Below the pieces are notes generated by a model that was not told the origin of the DNA, made no database searches, and saw only the letters and a program-made list of their open reading frames with translations. A stretch of 64,000 nucleotides of DNA. It comes from Ignavibacteria bacterium. Lineage in GTDB: Bacteria > Bacteroidota > Ignavibacteria > Ignavibacteriales > Ignavibacteriaceae. Each line of letters starts with the position of its first letter. The stretch's first letter is position 1. A program made the translations under genes and the position numbers. Of the stretch, positions 53,600 through 61,143 are shown piece by piece. The stretch spans positions 124,001 through 188,000 of the forward strand of contig JAFLBV010000004.1 in the NCBI GenBank assembly GCA_017302895.1, read 5' to 3'.

Positions 53600-56500
53600 C
53601 TACTCAATGTCCACATCAAGGCCTAAACCTTGAAGTTCTTTAATGAGTACATTAAATGCTTCGGGCACATTCGGTTCTTGAATATTTTCACCTTTAACAA
53701 TCGACTCATACACTTTGGTTCTGCCGGCGACATCATCACTTTTTACTGTGAGAATTTCCTGAAGAATATGTGAAGCACCGTAAGCTTCAAGAGCCCACAC
53801 TTCCATTTCTCCAAATCTCTGACCACCAAACTGGGCTTTACCCCCGAGTGGCTGCTGTGTAATAAGCGAGTATGGTCCGATAGACCTTGCGTGAAGTTTA
53901 TCATCAACAAGGTGACTCAATTTAAGCATGTAGATATATCCACATGTAACTTTTTGATCGAAAGGCTCACCTGTTCTGCCATCATGCAATTCGGTTTTAC
54001 AACCGACCGGCAGACCGGCTTTTTCGAGGTAACCATCCACATCTTTAACTTCGGCACCGTCAAATACCGGTGTGGCAAACTTGACACCAAGTTTCTTGCC
54101 AACCCACCCTAGTGCAGTTTCATACAACTGACCAAGGTTCATACGGGAAGGTACGCCGAGAGGATTCAGGATCATTTCAACCTGAGTGCCATCCGGGAGG
54201 AAGGGCATGTCTTCCTGAGGTACAATTTTGGCAACAACACCTTTGTTTCCGTGTCTGCCTGCCATCTTGTCACCCACGGAAATCTTTCTCTTCTTGGCAA
54301 CATATACTTTTGCCAGTTGAATGATTCCCGGTGGAAGTTCATCACCTATCTGTATTTTTTGCTTTTCGCGTTTGTAATCTTCATCAACATCGGCAAGTTT
54401 TCTCAGATAATTTTTCATAAGAGCCCTTACGAACTCATTTGATCTCTCATCTTCGAACCAGCCAAGTTTGTCATCAAGTCTTTCGATTGTATCAACGGTC
54501 TCCAAAACAGAGCGGTCGATAACAGTACCCGACTTGATAACCGTGATTCCGTGTTCATCTTTTACACCGAGAGTTTTCTTTCCTTCGCAGATTTTGGCAA
54601 GTCTGTCAATCATCTTGTCGCGAAGCGCGATTTTCTCTCTCGAATATTTAATTTCCAGTTCCTCGGAAAGTTTTTTCTCGAGTTTTTTGGATTCGGCGTC
54701 TTTCCTTCTGCGGCTGAAGAGTCTGGTCTTGATAACCGTTCCTCTGAGTCCGGGAGTTGCGCGAAGTGAAGCGTCTTTTACTTCACCGGCTTTTTCACCG
54801 AAGATAGCTCTTAGGAGTTTCTCCTCAGGTGTTGGATCAGATTCCCCTTTCGGAGTCAGTTTACCAATGAGGATATCACTTTCCTTGACTTCGGCACCAA
54901 TTCTGATGATACCGTTTTCGTCGAGGTTTTTTACAGTTTCTTCACTAACATTAGGAATTTCACGGGTAAGCTCCTCGTCACCTCTCTTGGTCTCACGAAC
55001 CTGAAGTTCGAATTCCTCGATGTGTATCGACGAGAATACATCGTTCATCACAAGTTTTTCAGAAAGGATGATAGCATCCTCAAAGTTGTAACCTCTCCAG
55101 GGCATGAATGCCACAAGAATGTTTCTGCCAAGAGCAAGTTCACCCTGATCTGTAGCAAATCCATCTGCAAGCACATCACCTTTTTTCACTTTTTGACCGA
55201 TTTTTACTATTGGTCTTTGGGTGATACTGGTTTCCTGGTTGGTACCTGAAAATTTAATAAGCTTGTATGTAACTGTCTTTACTTCGTTGAACTCGGTAAG
55301 AGCTTCGAACGAAAGCGGATCGATGTTATAGTCGACAACTATTTTATCAGCATCAACATAAACCACTTCCCCATCTTCCTGAGCCACAATTACCGATCTT
55401 GTATCCCGGGCTACCCTTCCTTCAAGACCTGTACCCACGAGTGGAGCTTCAGGTTTTATCAGAGGAACAGCCTGGCGTTGCATGTTCGAACCCATGAGAG
55501 CACGGTTGGCATCGTCATGCTCGAGGAATGGAATCAAGGCGGCAGCAGCACTTACTATCTGTGCAGGCGCAACATCCATAAACTCGACTTCCTGTGGATG
55601 CACAATCGGGAAATCACCTTTTCTACGGCATTTTACTCTTTCTCTAACGAACTTTCCGTTCTCATCGATTGGAGCATTTGCCTGAGCGATGGTATACATG
55701 TCTTCCTGCTCTGCAGTAAGATATACCACCTCTGATGAAACTATGCCGTCTTTTACAACACGGTATGGAGTTTCCAAAAATCCGAATTTGTTCACTCTCG
55801 AAAAGATCGTGAGTGAGGAAATAAGACCGATGTTTGGACCTTCAGGGGTTTCAATCGGGCACAGACGACCATAATGCGTATAGTGCACATCTCGAACTTC
55901 AAATCCTGCTCTCTCTCTGGTAAGACCGCCTGGTCCCAAAGCAGACATTCTTCTCTTGTGAGTTAACTCGGAGAGTGGGTTTGTCTGATCCATAAACTGT
56001 GAGAGCTGGTTTGTTCCGAAGAACGAAGTAATTACACTGCTGATGGTTCTGGCATTAACAAGATCCTGAGGAGCAAATCCTTCTGCATCTCTGATCGACA
56101 TTCTGTCTTTAATTGTTCTTGCCATTCTTGCAAGACCTGTGTTGAACTGCATTTGAAGCTGCTCGCCCACGGTTCTTACTCTTCTGTTACCAAGATGATC
56201 TATATCATCCGATGCAGCGTTTTCATCTTTCATCTTGATGATATATTTCATAATTTCAATGAAATCCTGAATGTGCAATACTGTCAAATCGTCAGGGATG
56301 ATACCCTTCAGATTCAACTTGTCATTCATACGGTGTCTTCCCACTTCGCCAAGATCATATCTCTTGTCATTGAAAAAGGTCTTTTCAAGCAGTCCGGCAG
56401 CAGTTTCGACATCAGGTGCTTCACCTGTTCTCAACTGTCTGTAGATTGAAAGAAGAGCTTCATCCTTACTGTGGGTGGTATCTTTTTCCAGAGTATTTAA

Positions 56501-57376
56501 AATAAGATTCTGATCGAGATTCAGGTCGGTTCTGATCAAATTGATCGATTCGACTCCCGAATTTCTGATCATCTCAACAGCTTCCTCGTCGATGATATCG
56601 TTACGATTGAGGAAGATTTCACCTGTATTGGTATCAAACACTTCAGTTGCCACTTTCCTCGAAAGAAGCGATTCAGGATCGGTTTCGTTCAGGTCAATGG
56701 TTTCATACAATTCAAATATGCTTAAGATTTCGTCATCGATTTCATAACCGAGAGCTCTTAGAAGTGTAGTTGAGGGGAATTTTTTTCTTCTGTCGATATA
56801 GACATTGAGTACATAATTAATGTCAGTTGTAAACTCAACCCATGATCCCTTCAGAGGAATGATCCTTGCTGAATATAACGGGGTTCCGTTAGGATGAACT
56901 GTCTGTGAAAAAGCAACGCCCGGTGAACGGTGAAGCTGTGATACCACAACTCTCTCTGCACCATTGATAATAAAAGTTGCCTGATCCGACATAAATGGAA
57001 GTGTACCGAGGTAAACCGTCTGCTGTACTGAATTTACCCACTCGCCTGTGTCAGGGTCTTTGGATGATAAAGTCAGCTTTGCTTTGATGCTTGCCGAGTA
57101 GGTTAAACCTTTTTCTCTGCACTCCTGGATGGAATATCTTGGTTTCTCTATATAATATTCGTTGTAATCGAGGCGGTATTTTGCCTTATGATTGTCGGGA
57201 TTGTCCAGGATGGGAAAATTACTTGTAAAAACTTGTTGTAAGCCCTTGTTCTCTCGTTCGGAGGGGGCAACATCCATCTGTAAAAAATCAAAAAAGGACT
57301 CCTTTTGAACGCTAAGGAGATCCGGAATTTCCAGTACGGAATTTATATTACCGAAGGTAATTCTGTCATTGTTCAA
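53600..57376 (-). CDS. rpoB: RNA polymerase beta subunit
   Basis: 1258 residues. The rifampicin pocket region is wild type in form (FGTNQLSQFMDQTNPLSELT, HKRRMSALGPGGLTRERAGF). The active-site approaches PWRGYNFEDAIILSE and KMAGRHGNKGVVA are intact. The only in-frame start is TTG, with GAGG eight bases upstream. A hairpin terminator-like element lies just upstream, after rplL, so expression is likely controlled by partial read-through. Confidence 0.99.
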   Translation of the reverse strand: MNNDRITFGNINSVLEIPDLLSVQKESFFDFLQMDVAPSERENKGLQQVFTSNFPILDNPDNHKAKYRLDYNEYYIEKPRYSIQECREKGLTYSASIKAKLTLSSKDPDTGEWVNSVQQTVYLGTLPFMSDQATFIINGAERVVVSQLHRSPGVAFSQTVHPNGTPLYSARIIPLKGSWVEFTTDINYVLNVYIDRRKKFPSTTLLRALGYEIDDEILSIFELYETIDLNETDPESLLSRKVATEVFDTNTGEIFLNRNDIIDEEAVEMIRNSGVESINLIRTDLNLDQNLILNTLEKDTTHSKDEALLSIYRQLRTGEAPDVETAAGLLEKTFFNDKRYDLGEVGRHRMNDKLNLKGIIPDDLTVLHIQDFIEIMKYIIKMKDENAASDDIDHLGNRRVRTVGEQLQMQFNTGLARMARTIKDRMSIRDAEGFAPQDLVNARTISSVITSFFGTNQLSQFMDQTNPLSELTHKRRMSALGPGGLTRERAGFEVRDVHYTHYGRLCPIETPEGPNIGLISSLTIFSRVNKFGFLETPYRVVKDGIVSSEVVYLTAEQEDMYTIAQANAPIDENGKFVRERVKCRRKGDFPIVHPQEVEFMDVAPAQIVSAAAALIPFLEHDDANRALMGSNMQRQAVPLIKPEAPLVGTGLEGRVARDTRSVIVAQEDGEVVYVDADKIVVDYNIDPLSFEALTEFNEVKTVTYKLIKFSGTNQETSITQRPIVKIGQKVKKGDVLADGFATDQGELALGRNILVAFMPWRGYNFEDAIILSEKLVMNDVFSSIHIEEFELQVRETKRGDEELTREIPNVSEETVKNLDENGIIRIGAEVKESDILIGKLTPKGESDPTPEEKLLRAIFGEKAGEVKDASLRATPGLRGTVIKTRLFSRRRKDAESKKLEKKLSEELEIKYSREKIALRDKMIDRLAKICEGKKTLGVKDEHGITVIKSGTVIDRSVLETVDTIERLDDKLGWFEDERSNEFVRALMKNYLRKLADVDEDYKREKQKIQIGDELPPGIIQLAKVYVAKKRKISVGDKMAGRHGNKGVVAKIVPQEDMPFLPDGTQVEMILNPLGVPSRMNLGQLYETALGWVGKKLGVKFATPVFDGAEVKDVDGYLEKAGLPVGCKTELHDGRTGEPFDQKVTCGYIYMLKLSHLVDDKLHARSIGPYSLITQQPLGGKAQFGGQRFGEMEVWALEAYGASHILQEILTVKSDDVAGRTKVYESIVKGENIQEPNVPEAFNVLIKELQGLGLDVDIE

Positions 57377-57440
57377 TTGAATAACCTCAAAGTTGTTTTG
57401 TCAAATCGTCTGCTAGCAATCATGATCTGAACATAAATAA

Positions 57441-57474
57441 TAAAAAGCGATAAGACGATGATTATCGTCTTATC
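57441..57474 (-). terminator. Attenuator/terminator between rplL and rpoB
   Basis: A perfect 11-bp stem (GATAAGACGAT / ATCGTCTTATC) with a 4-base loop, followed on the minus strand by GCTTTTTATTATT. It lies 41 bases after rplL and 64 before rpoB, the place where E. coli also has an attenuator that lowers rpoBC expression relative to ribosomal proteins. Confidence 0.85.
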
Positions 57475-57514
57475 ACTCAAAAATCAGGTTAAGGAATAAA
57501 AGTAAATTGATAAA

Positions 57515-57892
57515 TTACTTTAATTCTACCTTTGCACCGGCTTCTTCAAGCTCTTTTTTGACTTTTTCAGCTTCGTCTTTTGAAACCTGTTCTTTAACCG
57601 GCTTTGGAGCTGCTTCCACGAGGTCTTTAGCTTCTTTCAAACCTAAACCAGTGTGAGCTCTAACAACTTTGATAACACCAATCTTGTTAGCGCCTGCTTC
57701 TGCAAGAATAACATCGAATTCTGTTTTCTCTTCAACCACAGCAGCGGCTTCGGCTGGAGCAGCAGCACCCATAACTACAGGGGCGGCAGCGGTAACACCG
57801 AATTCATCTTCGAGTGCTTTCTTCAATTCAGCGGCTTCAACAAGGGTTAAAGCTTTGATTAGTTCTACTAACTGAGATACTTTCTCTGACAT
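57515..57892 (-). CDS. rplL: Ribosomal protein bL12 (L7/L12)
   Basis: 125 residues: an N-terminal dimerisation part, an Ala-rich hinge ([20 protein letters not shown]) and the factor-binding C-terminal domain ([20 protein letters not shown]). Stalk protein recruiting EF-Tu and EF-G. Confidence 0.98.
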   Translation of the reverse strand: MSEKVSQLVELIKALTLVEAAELKKALEDEFGVTAAAPVVMGAAAPAEAAAVVEEKTEFDVILAEAGANKIGVIKVVRAHTGLGLKEAKDLVEAAPKPVKEQVSKDEAEKVKKELEEAGAKVELK

Positions 57893-57927
57893 CTTTAGTT
57901 CTCCATTTTTAAATTTTTTCTAAAAAA

Positions 57928-58449
57928 TTATGCAGCTTTCTTTTTGGCAATTTCATCGATAACGCTAACGAGGTCTCTCATGACCGCATTGAGTGTGCCA
58001 ACGATACCTGAAGCAGGCGCATTGATGCTGCCAAGAATACCTGCTATAATTTCTGCCTTTGTCGGCAGTTTTGCCAACACATCCAACTGTTCGCCGGAAT
58101 AGTATTGTGTCTCGATGTAACAGGCTTTTAACCCGAATTTCTGAGTATCATCATTGAATTTTTTGATGATTTTGGCAGGTGCTACAGGATTATCGAATGC
58201 GAATACAAATCCTGTCATTCCGACCATGTTCTCAGCAAGTTTGGGATATTTTCCTGACTCTACAAGAGCGCGTTTGAACAAGGTGTTTTTAATAACCTTA
58301 TATACAACGCCCTCTTTCCTGAACTCATTTCTGAGTTTGGAGATCTGAGCCACATCAACTCCGGTGTAGTCAGTAAGATATATAGCGGTAGAATCGTTTA
58401 GAAGCTCTACGATTTCCGCAATGACTTCACCTTTTTGTTCTCTGTTCAT
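57928..58449 (-). CDS. rplJ: Ribosomal protein uL10
   Basis: 173 residues: VAQISKLRNEFRKEGVVYKV and the C-terminal L12-binding helix (NAVMRDLVSVIDEIAKKKAA). Base of the L12 stalk. A small hairpin lies in its leader. Confidence 0.97.
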   Translation of the reverse strand: MNREQKGEVIAEIVELLNDSTAIYLTDYTGVDVAQISKLRNEFRKEGVVYKVIKNTLFKRALVESGKYPKLAENMVGMTGFVFAFDNPVAPAKIIKKFNDDTQKFGLKACYIETQYYSGEQLDVLAKLPTKAEIIAGILGSINAPASGIVGTLNAVMRDLVSVIDEIAKKKAA

Positions 58450-58471
58450 TTAACTCCCGAATCAGTTTGTT

Positions 58472-58488
58472 TATACCTCGTCGGTATA
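58472..58488 (-). promoter_or_regulatory. Small hairpin in the rplJ leader
   Basis: TATACC / GGTATA with a 5-base loop, 22 bases upstream of rplJ in the 72-base gap after rplA. This gap is where L10-L12 autoregulatory leaders usually act; whether this structure is such a site is uncertain. Confidence 0.35.
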
Positions 58489-58521
58489 GAAGCAGTTCGT
58501 TTTGTTTGTGCGTAATAAACT

Positions 58522-59214
58522 TTAATTAAGTTCTTCTTTTGCTATCTTTAAGCCGGGACCCATTGTCGAAGAGAGAAATACACTCTTCATGTAGGTACCT
58601 TTGGCTGCTGCAGGTTTCAGTTTGTTAACCTGATTGATCAGTGCTTTGGCATTTTCTTCAAGCTGTTCGGTTGTAAAATTCAATTTTCCAACGGCAGCAT
58701 GAATGATACCCTGTTTGTTAACTCTGAAATCAATCTTTCCTGCCTTCACTTCCTTGACGGCTTTTGCTACATCCATTGTAACTGTTCCGCTTTTTGGGTT
58801 CGGCATGAGACCTTTTGGTCCGAGTATCTTACCAAATCTTCCGAGCTGTCCCATAACATCCGGGGTAGCGATTACAACATCAACATCGGGAACTTCATTT
58901 TTCTCGATGGCTGTGAGGTATTCCTGGAAGCCGGCATACTCGGCACCTGCATCAAGTGCCTCTTGAATCTTGGGACCCTGAGCCACAACAAGCACCTTCA
59001 CAGTTTTACCTGTTCCGTGCGGAAGTGATACAGTGCCTCTCACCATCTGGTCTGCGTGTCTTGGATCGACACCGAGACGAAGAGCACATTCAAGTGATTC
59101 AACAAATTTTACATTTGATGCACCTTTAAGAACATCAATGGCCTGTGCCACTGTGTATTCTTTATCTACATTGACTTTCGCCAATACTGATTTGTATCTT
59201 TTCGATATTTTCAT
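58522..59214 (-). CDS. rplA: Ribosomal protein uL1
   Basis: 230 residues: ECALRLGVDPRHADQMVRGT, SLPHGTGKTVKVLVVAQGPK and LGPKGLMPNPKSGTVTMDVA. L1-stalk protein; in E. coli it represses the L11 operon. 11 bases after rplK. Confidence 0.98.
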   Translation of the reverse strand: MKISKRYKSVLAKVNVDKEYTVAQAIDVLKGASNVKFVESLECALRLGVDPRHADQMVRGTVSLPHGTGKTVKVLVVAQGPKIQEALDAGAEYAGFQEYLTAIEKNEVPDVDVVIATPDVMGQLGRFGKILGPKGLMPNPKSGTVTMDVAKAVKEVKAGKIDFRVNKQGIIHAAVGKLNFTTEQLEENAKALINQVNKLKPAAAKGTYMKSVFLSSTMGPGLKIAKEELN

Positions 59215-59225
59215 TGTCAGCTCCC

Positions 59226-59651
59226 TTATCCTTCAACCGTGATGCCCATGCTGCGAGCAGTACCTGCAACCATTGATGCGGCTGCTTCGAGTGTGTTAGC
59301 ATTAAGATCGGGCATTTTTAATTGAGCGATTTCCTCAACCTGTTTCCTTGTAACTTTTGCTACTTTGGTTCTGTTGGGTTCGGCTGATCCTCCCTTTAAG
59401 CCTGCAGCTTTTATTAAAAGCACTGCAGCCGGAGGGGTCTTGGTAATGAATGTAAACGACTTGTCGGAAAAGACAGTAATCACAACTGGTATGATCAATC
59501 CATCCTGGCCGGCTGTTCTGGCGTTAAATTGTTTACAAAACTCCATTATGTTCACGCCCTTTTGACCTAAGGCTGGCCCTACCGGTGGAGACGGGTTTGC
59601 CTTTCCTGCGGGAATCTGGAGTTTTATATATCCGGTTATCTTTTTTGCCAT
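59226..59651 (-). CDS. rplK: Ribosomal protein uL11
   Basis: 141 residues, normal length: [20 protein letters not shown] (the thiostrepton-contact N-terminal domain) and [20 protein letters not shown], then the rRNA-binding C-terminal domain. Follows nusG. Confidence 0.98.
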   Translation of the reverse strand: MAKKITGYIKLQIPAGKANPSPPVGPALGQKGVNIMEFCKQFNARTAGQDGLIIPVVITVFSDKSFTFITKTPPAAVLLIKAAGLKGGSAEPNRTKVAKVTRKQVEEIAQLKMPDLNANTLEAAASMVAGTARSMGITVEG

Positions 59652-59682
59652 TTTATAGACCTGTTAATTATAAAGTTTTTTT

Positions 59683-60216
59683 TTAATGTACCAATTCTGC
59701 TTGCACAAAATCGATTTCGACCGGGGTTTTTCTTCCGAAGATTGAGACGAGAACTTTTATTTTCATCCTCTCCTCATTCACTTCTTCCACTGAACCCGAG
59801 AAGTTGTTGAACGGGCCATCAATAATCTTAACTGTATCTCCCGTTCTGAATACAGTATCCAATCTTTCGAGATCCTCTTCCTGCTTCACTCTGCCGACAA
59901 TTCTTTTTACTTCATCATCGCGAAGAGGAGCGGGGTTTTTTCCGCCCAAAAATCCTATAACCGACTGTGTGTTGTTTATAAAATCCTTAACCTGAGCGTC
60001 AAGATCTACACAAATAAGAATATAGCCCGGTAAAAAGCTTCTGATTTTGCTTTTCTTTTTACCGTCCTTTACCTCGTAAACCTTTTCCTGGGGAAGCAAT
60101 ACTTCTGATATCTTCTCGCCAAGTTTTGTATTATCACGGACACCCAGCTCTATCAAGCCTTTTACTTTGGCTTCATGACCTGAAAGGGTCTGCAATACAT
60201 ACCATCTGTGTTCCAT
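59683..60216 (-). CDS. nusG: Transcription antitermination/elongation factor NusG
   Basis: 177 residues. The NGN domain shows WYVLQTLSGHEAKVKGLIE and RSFLPGYILICVDLD; the C-terminal KOW domain shows FRTGDTVKIIDGPFNNFSGS and IFGRKTPVEIDFVQAEL. AAGGAG precedes the ATG; secE ends 8 bases upstream. Confidence 0.98.
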   Translation of the reverse strand: MEHRWYVLQTLSGHEAKVKGLIELGVRDNTKLGEKISEVLLPQEKVYEVKDGKKKSKIRSFLPGYILICVDLDAQVKDFINNTQSVIGFLGGKNPAPLRDDEVKRIVGRVKQEEDLERLDTVFRTGDTVKIIDGPFNNFSGSVEEVNEERMKIKVLVSIFGRKTPVEIDFVQAELVH

Positions 60217-60224
60217 TTTGCTCC

Positions 60225-60407
60225 TTAATACAAAAAGCTGAAAAGGAATGATATTCCTTTATCAATAACGAAACATAAACCGGCAAAAACAAGCGACGAG
60301 GCTACAACCACCTGAGTGGAGCTCTTCAGCTCTTCCCGGGTCGGCCAGGTTACTTTTTTCATCTCTTTGATGATATCTTCGTATAGCTTAATTATTTTCT
60401 GTTTCAT
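60225..60407 (-). CDS. secE: Preprotein translocase subunit SecE
   Basis: 60 residues, the short single-helix form: an amphipathic segment (IIKEMKKVTWPTREELKSST, with the conserved WPTREE) and one membrane helix (VVVASSLVFAGLCFVI). Clamp of the SecY channel. No strong Shine-Dalgarno. Lies between tRNA-Trp and nusG. Confidence 0.96.
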   Translation of the reverse strand: MKQKIIKLYEDIIKEMKKVTWPTREELKSSTQVVVASSLVFAGLCFVIDKGISFLFSFLY

Positions 60408-60430
60408 TGTGGACTTTCGGACTGTTTAAG

Positions 60431-60503
<73 letters not shown>

Positions 60504-60509
60504 ATTGGA

Positions 60510-60659
60510 TTATTTAGTCTCTTTGTGAACTACCGGTTTGTTACACCAGCGGCAATATTTTTTATATTCTACTCTGGCAGGATGCAATCTTTTGTTCTTC
60601 GTTGTAGAGTAATTTCTTCTCTTACATTCAGTACATTCCAGGGTGATTATGTCTCTCAT
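60510..60659 (-). CDS. rpmG: Ribosomal protein bL33
   Basis: 49 residues read from the minus strand: [20 protein letters not shown], then [20 protein letters not shown]. Two CxxC pairs make this the zinc-binding (C+) form. Lies between tRNA-Thr and tRNA-Trp, the place occupied by tufB in E. coli. Confidence 0.96.
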   Translation of the reverse strand: MRDIITLECTECKRRNYSTTKNKRLHPARVEYKKYCRWCNKPVVHKETK

Positions 60660-60683
60660 ATCTCTACCTTAAATAAAAAGTTG

Positions 60684-60756
60684 AGCTGACGACCGGGATT
60701 GAACCGGTGACCTCATCCTTACCAAGGATGTGCTCTACCAACTGAGCTACGTCAGC
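60684..60756 (-). tRNA. tRNA-Thr (GGT)
   Basis: Acceptor GCTGACG/CGTCAGC, anticodon stem CATCC/GGATG with loop TTGGTAA (anticodon GGT), and T-arm CCGG-TTCAATC. CCA not encoded. Order Tyr-Gly-Thr with the same anticodons as the E. coli tyrU-glyT-thrT cluster. Confidence 0.96.
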
Positions 60757-60816
60757 TTAATTAAACATAAAAAAAATGAAAGCAGCCCAAGGCTCACTTT
60801 CATTGCTTTTTCTCAG

Positions 60817-60888
60817 AGCGGGAGACGGGACTCGAACCCGCGACCAACAGCTTGGAAGGCTGTGACTCTACCACTGAGTTACTCCCGC
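60817..60888 (-). tRNA. tRNA-Gly (TCC)
   Basis: Acceptor GCGGGAG/CTCCCGC, anticodon stem ACAGC/GCTGT with loop CTTCCAA (anticodon TCC), T-arm CGGG-TTCGAGT-CCCG. CCA not encoded. Confidence 0.96.
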
Positions 60889-60906
60889 AATTCTCCATCT
60901 CTTTTG

Positions 60907-60990
60907 TGGGCGGCGAGGGATTCGAACCCCCAAAGGCGTAAGCCAACGGATTTACAGTCCGCCCCGACTCTCCAACTTCGGCGTCCGCCC
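60907..60990 (-). tRNA. tRNA-Tyr (GTA)
   Basis: A class II tRNA of 84 bases with a long variable arm (about TTGGCTTACGCC). The anticodon loop CTGTAAA gives GTA. Acceptor GGGCGGA pairs with GCCGCCC except for an A-G opposition at the last pair. CCA not encoded. First gene of the tRNA-rpmG-secE-nusG unit. Confidence 0.94.
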
Positions 60991-61030
60991 AACTATTGAT
61001 TCCGTTCCAGAATTTTTCTGAAAGGGACTT

Positions 61031-61061
61031 CTAAAGTAAGATTTTTTTAATTTAAATGCAA
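61031..61061 (-). promoter_or_regulatory. Promoter upstream of tRNA-Tyr
   Basis: On the minus strand TTGCAT and TACTTTAG (near TAnnTTTG) are 17 bases apart, about 40 bases before the tRNA-Tyr gene. It would drive the tRNA-rpmG-secE-nusG-rplKAJL unit. Confidence 0.45.
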
Positions 61062-61103
61062 GCAATCAAGTGAAATTATTTTAAAATATTTTTTCATTCG
61101 TCT

Positions 61104-61127
61104 ACTCATAACTCAAAACTCATAACT
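61104..61127. repeat. Two copies of ACTCATAACT
   Basis: Two 10-base copies 14 bases apart in the gap between the sorting-domain gene and the tRNA promoter. Similar CATAACTAAT-type words occur near 20706-20740, suggesting a dispersed AT-rich repeat family. Weak evidence. Confidence 0.35.
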
Positions 61128-61143
61128 AACAACTAAAAAAAAC

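Noticed and set aside
60907..60990. Degraded tRNA-Tyr pseudogene
   Set aside because: The single A-G opposition at the base of the acceptor stem is minor; all other arms, loop lengths and the anticodon are intact, so it is called functional.
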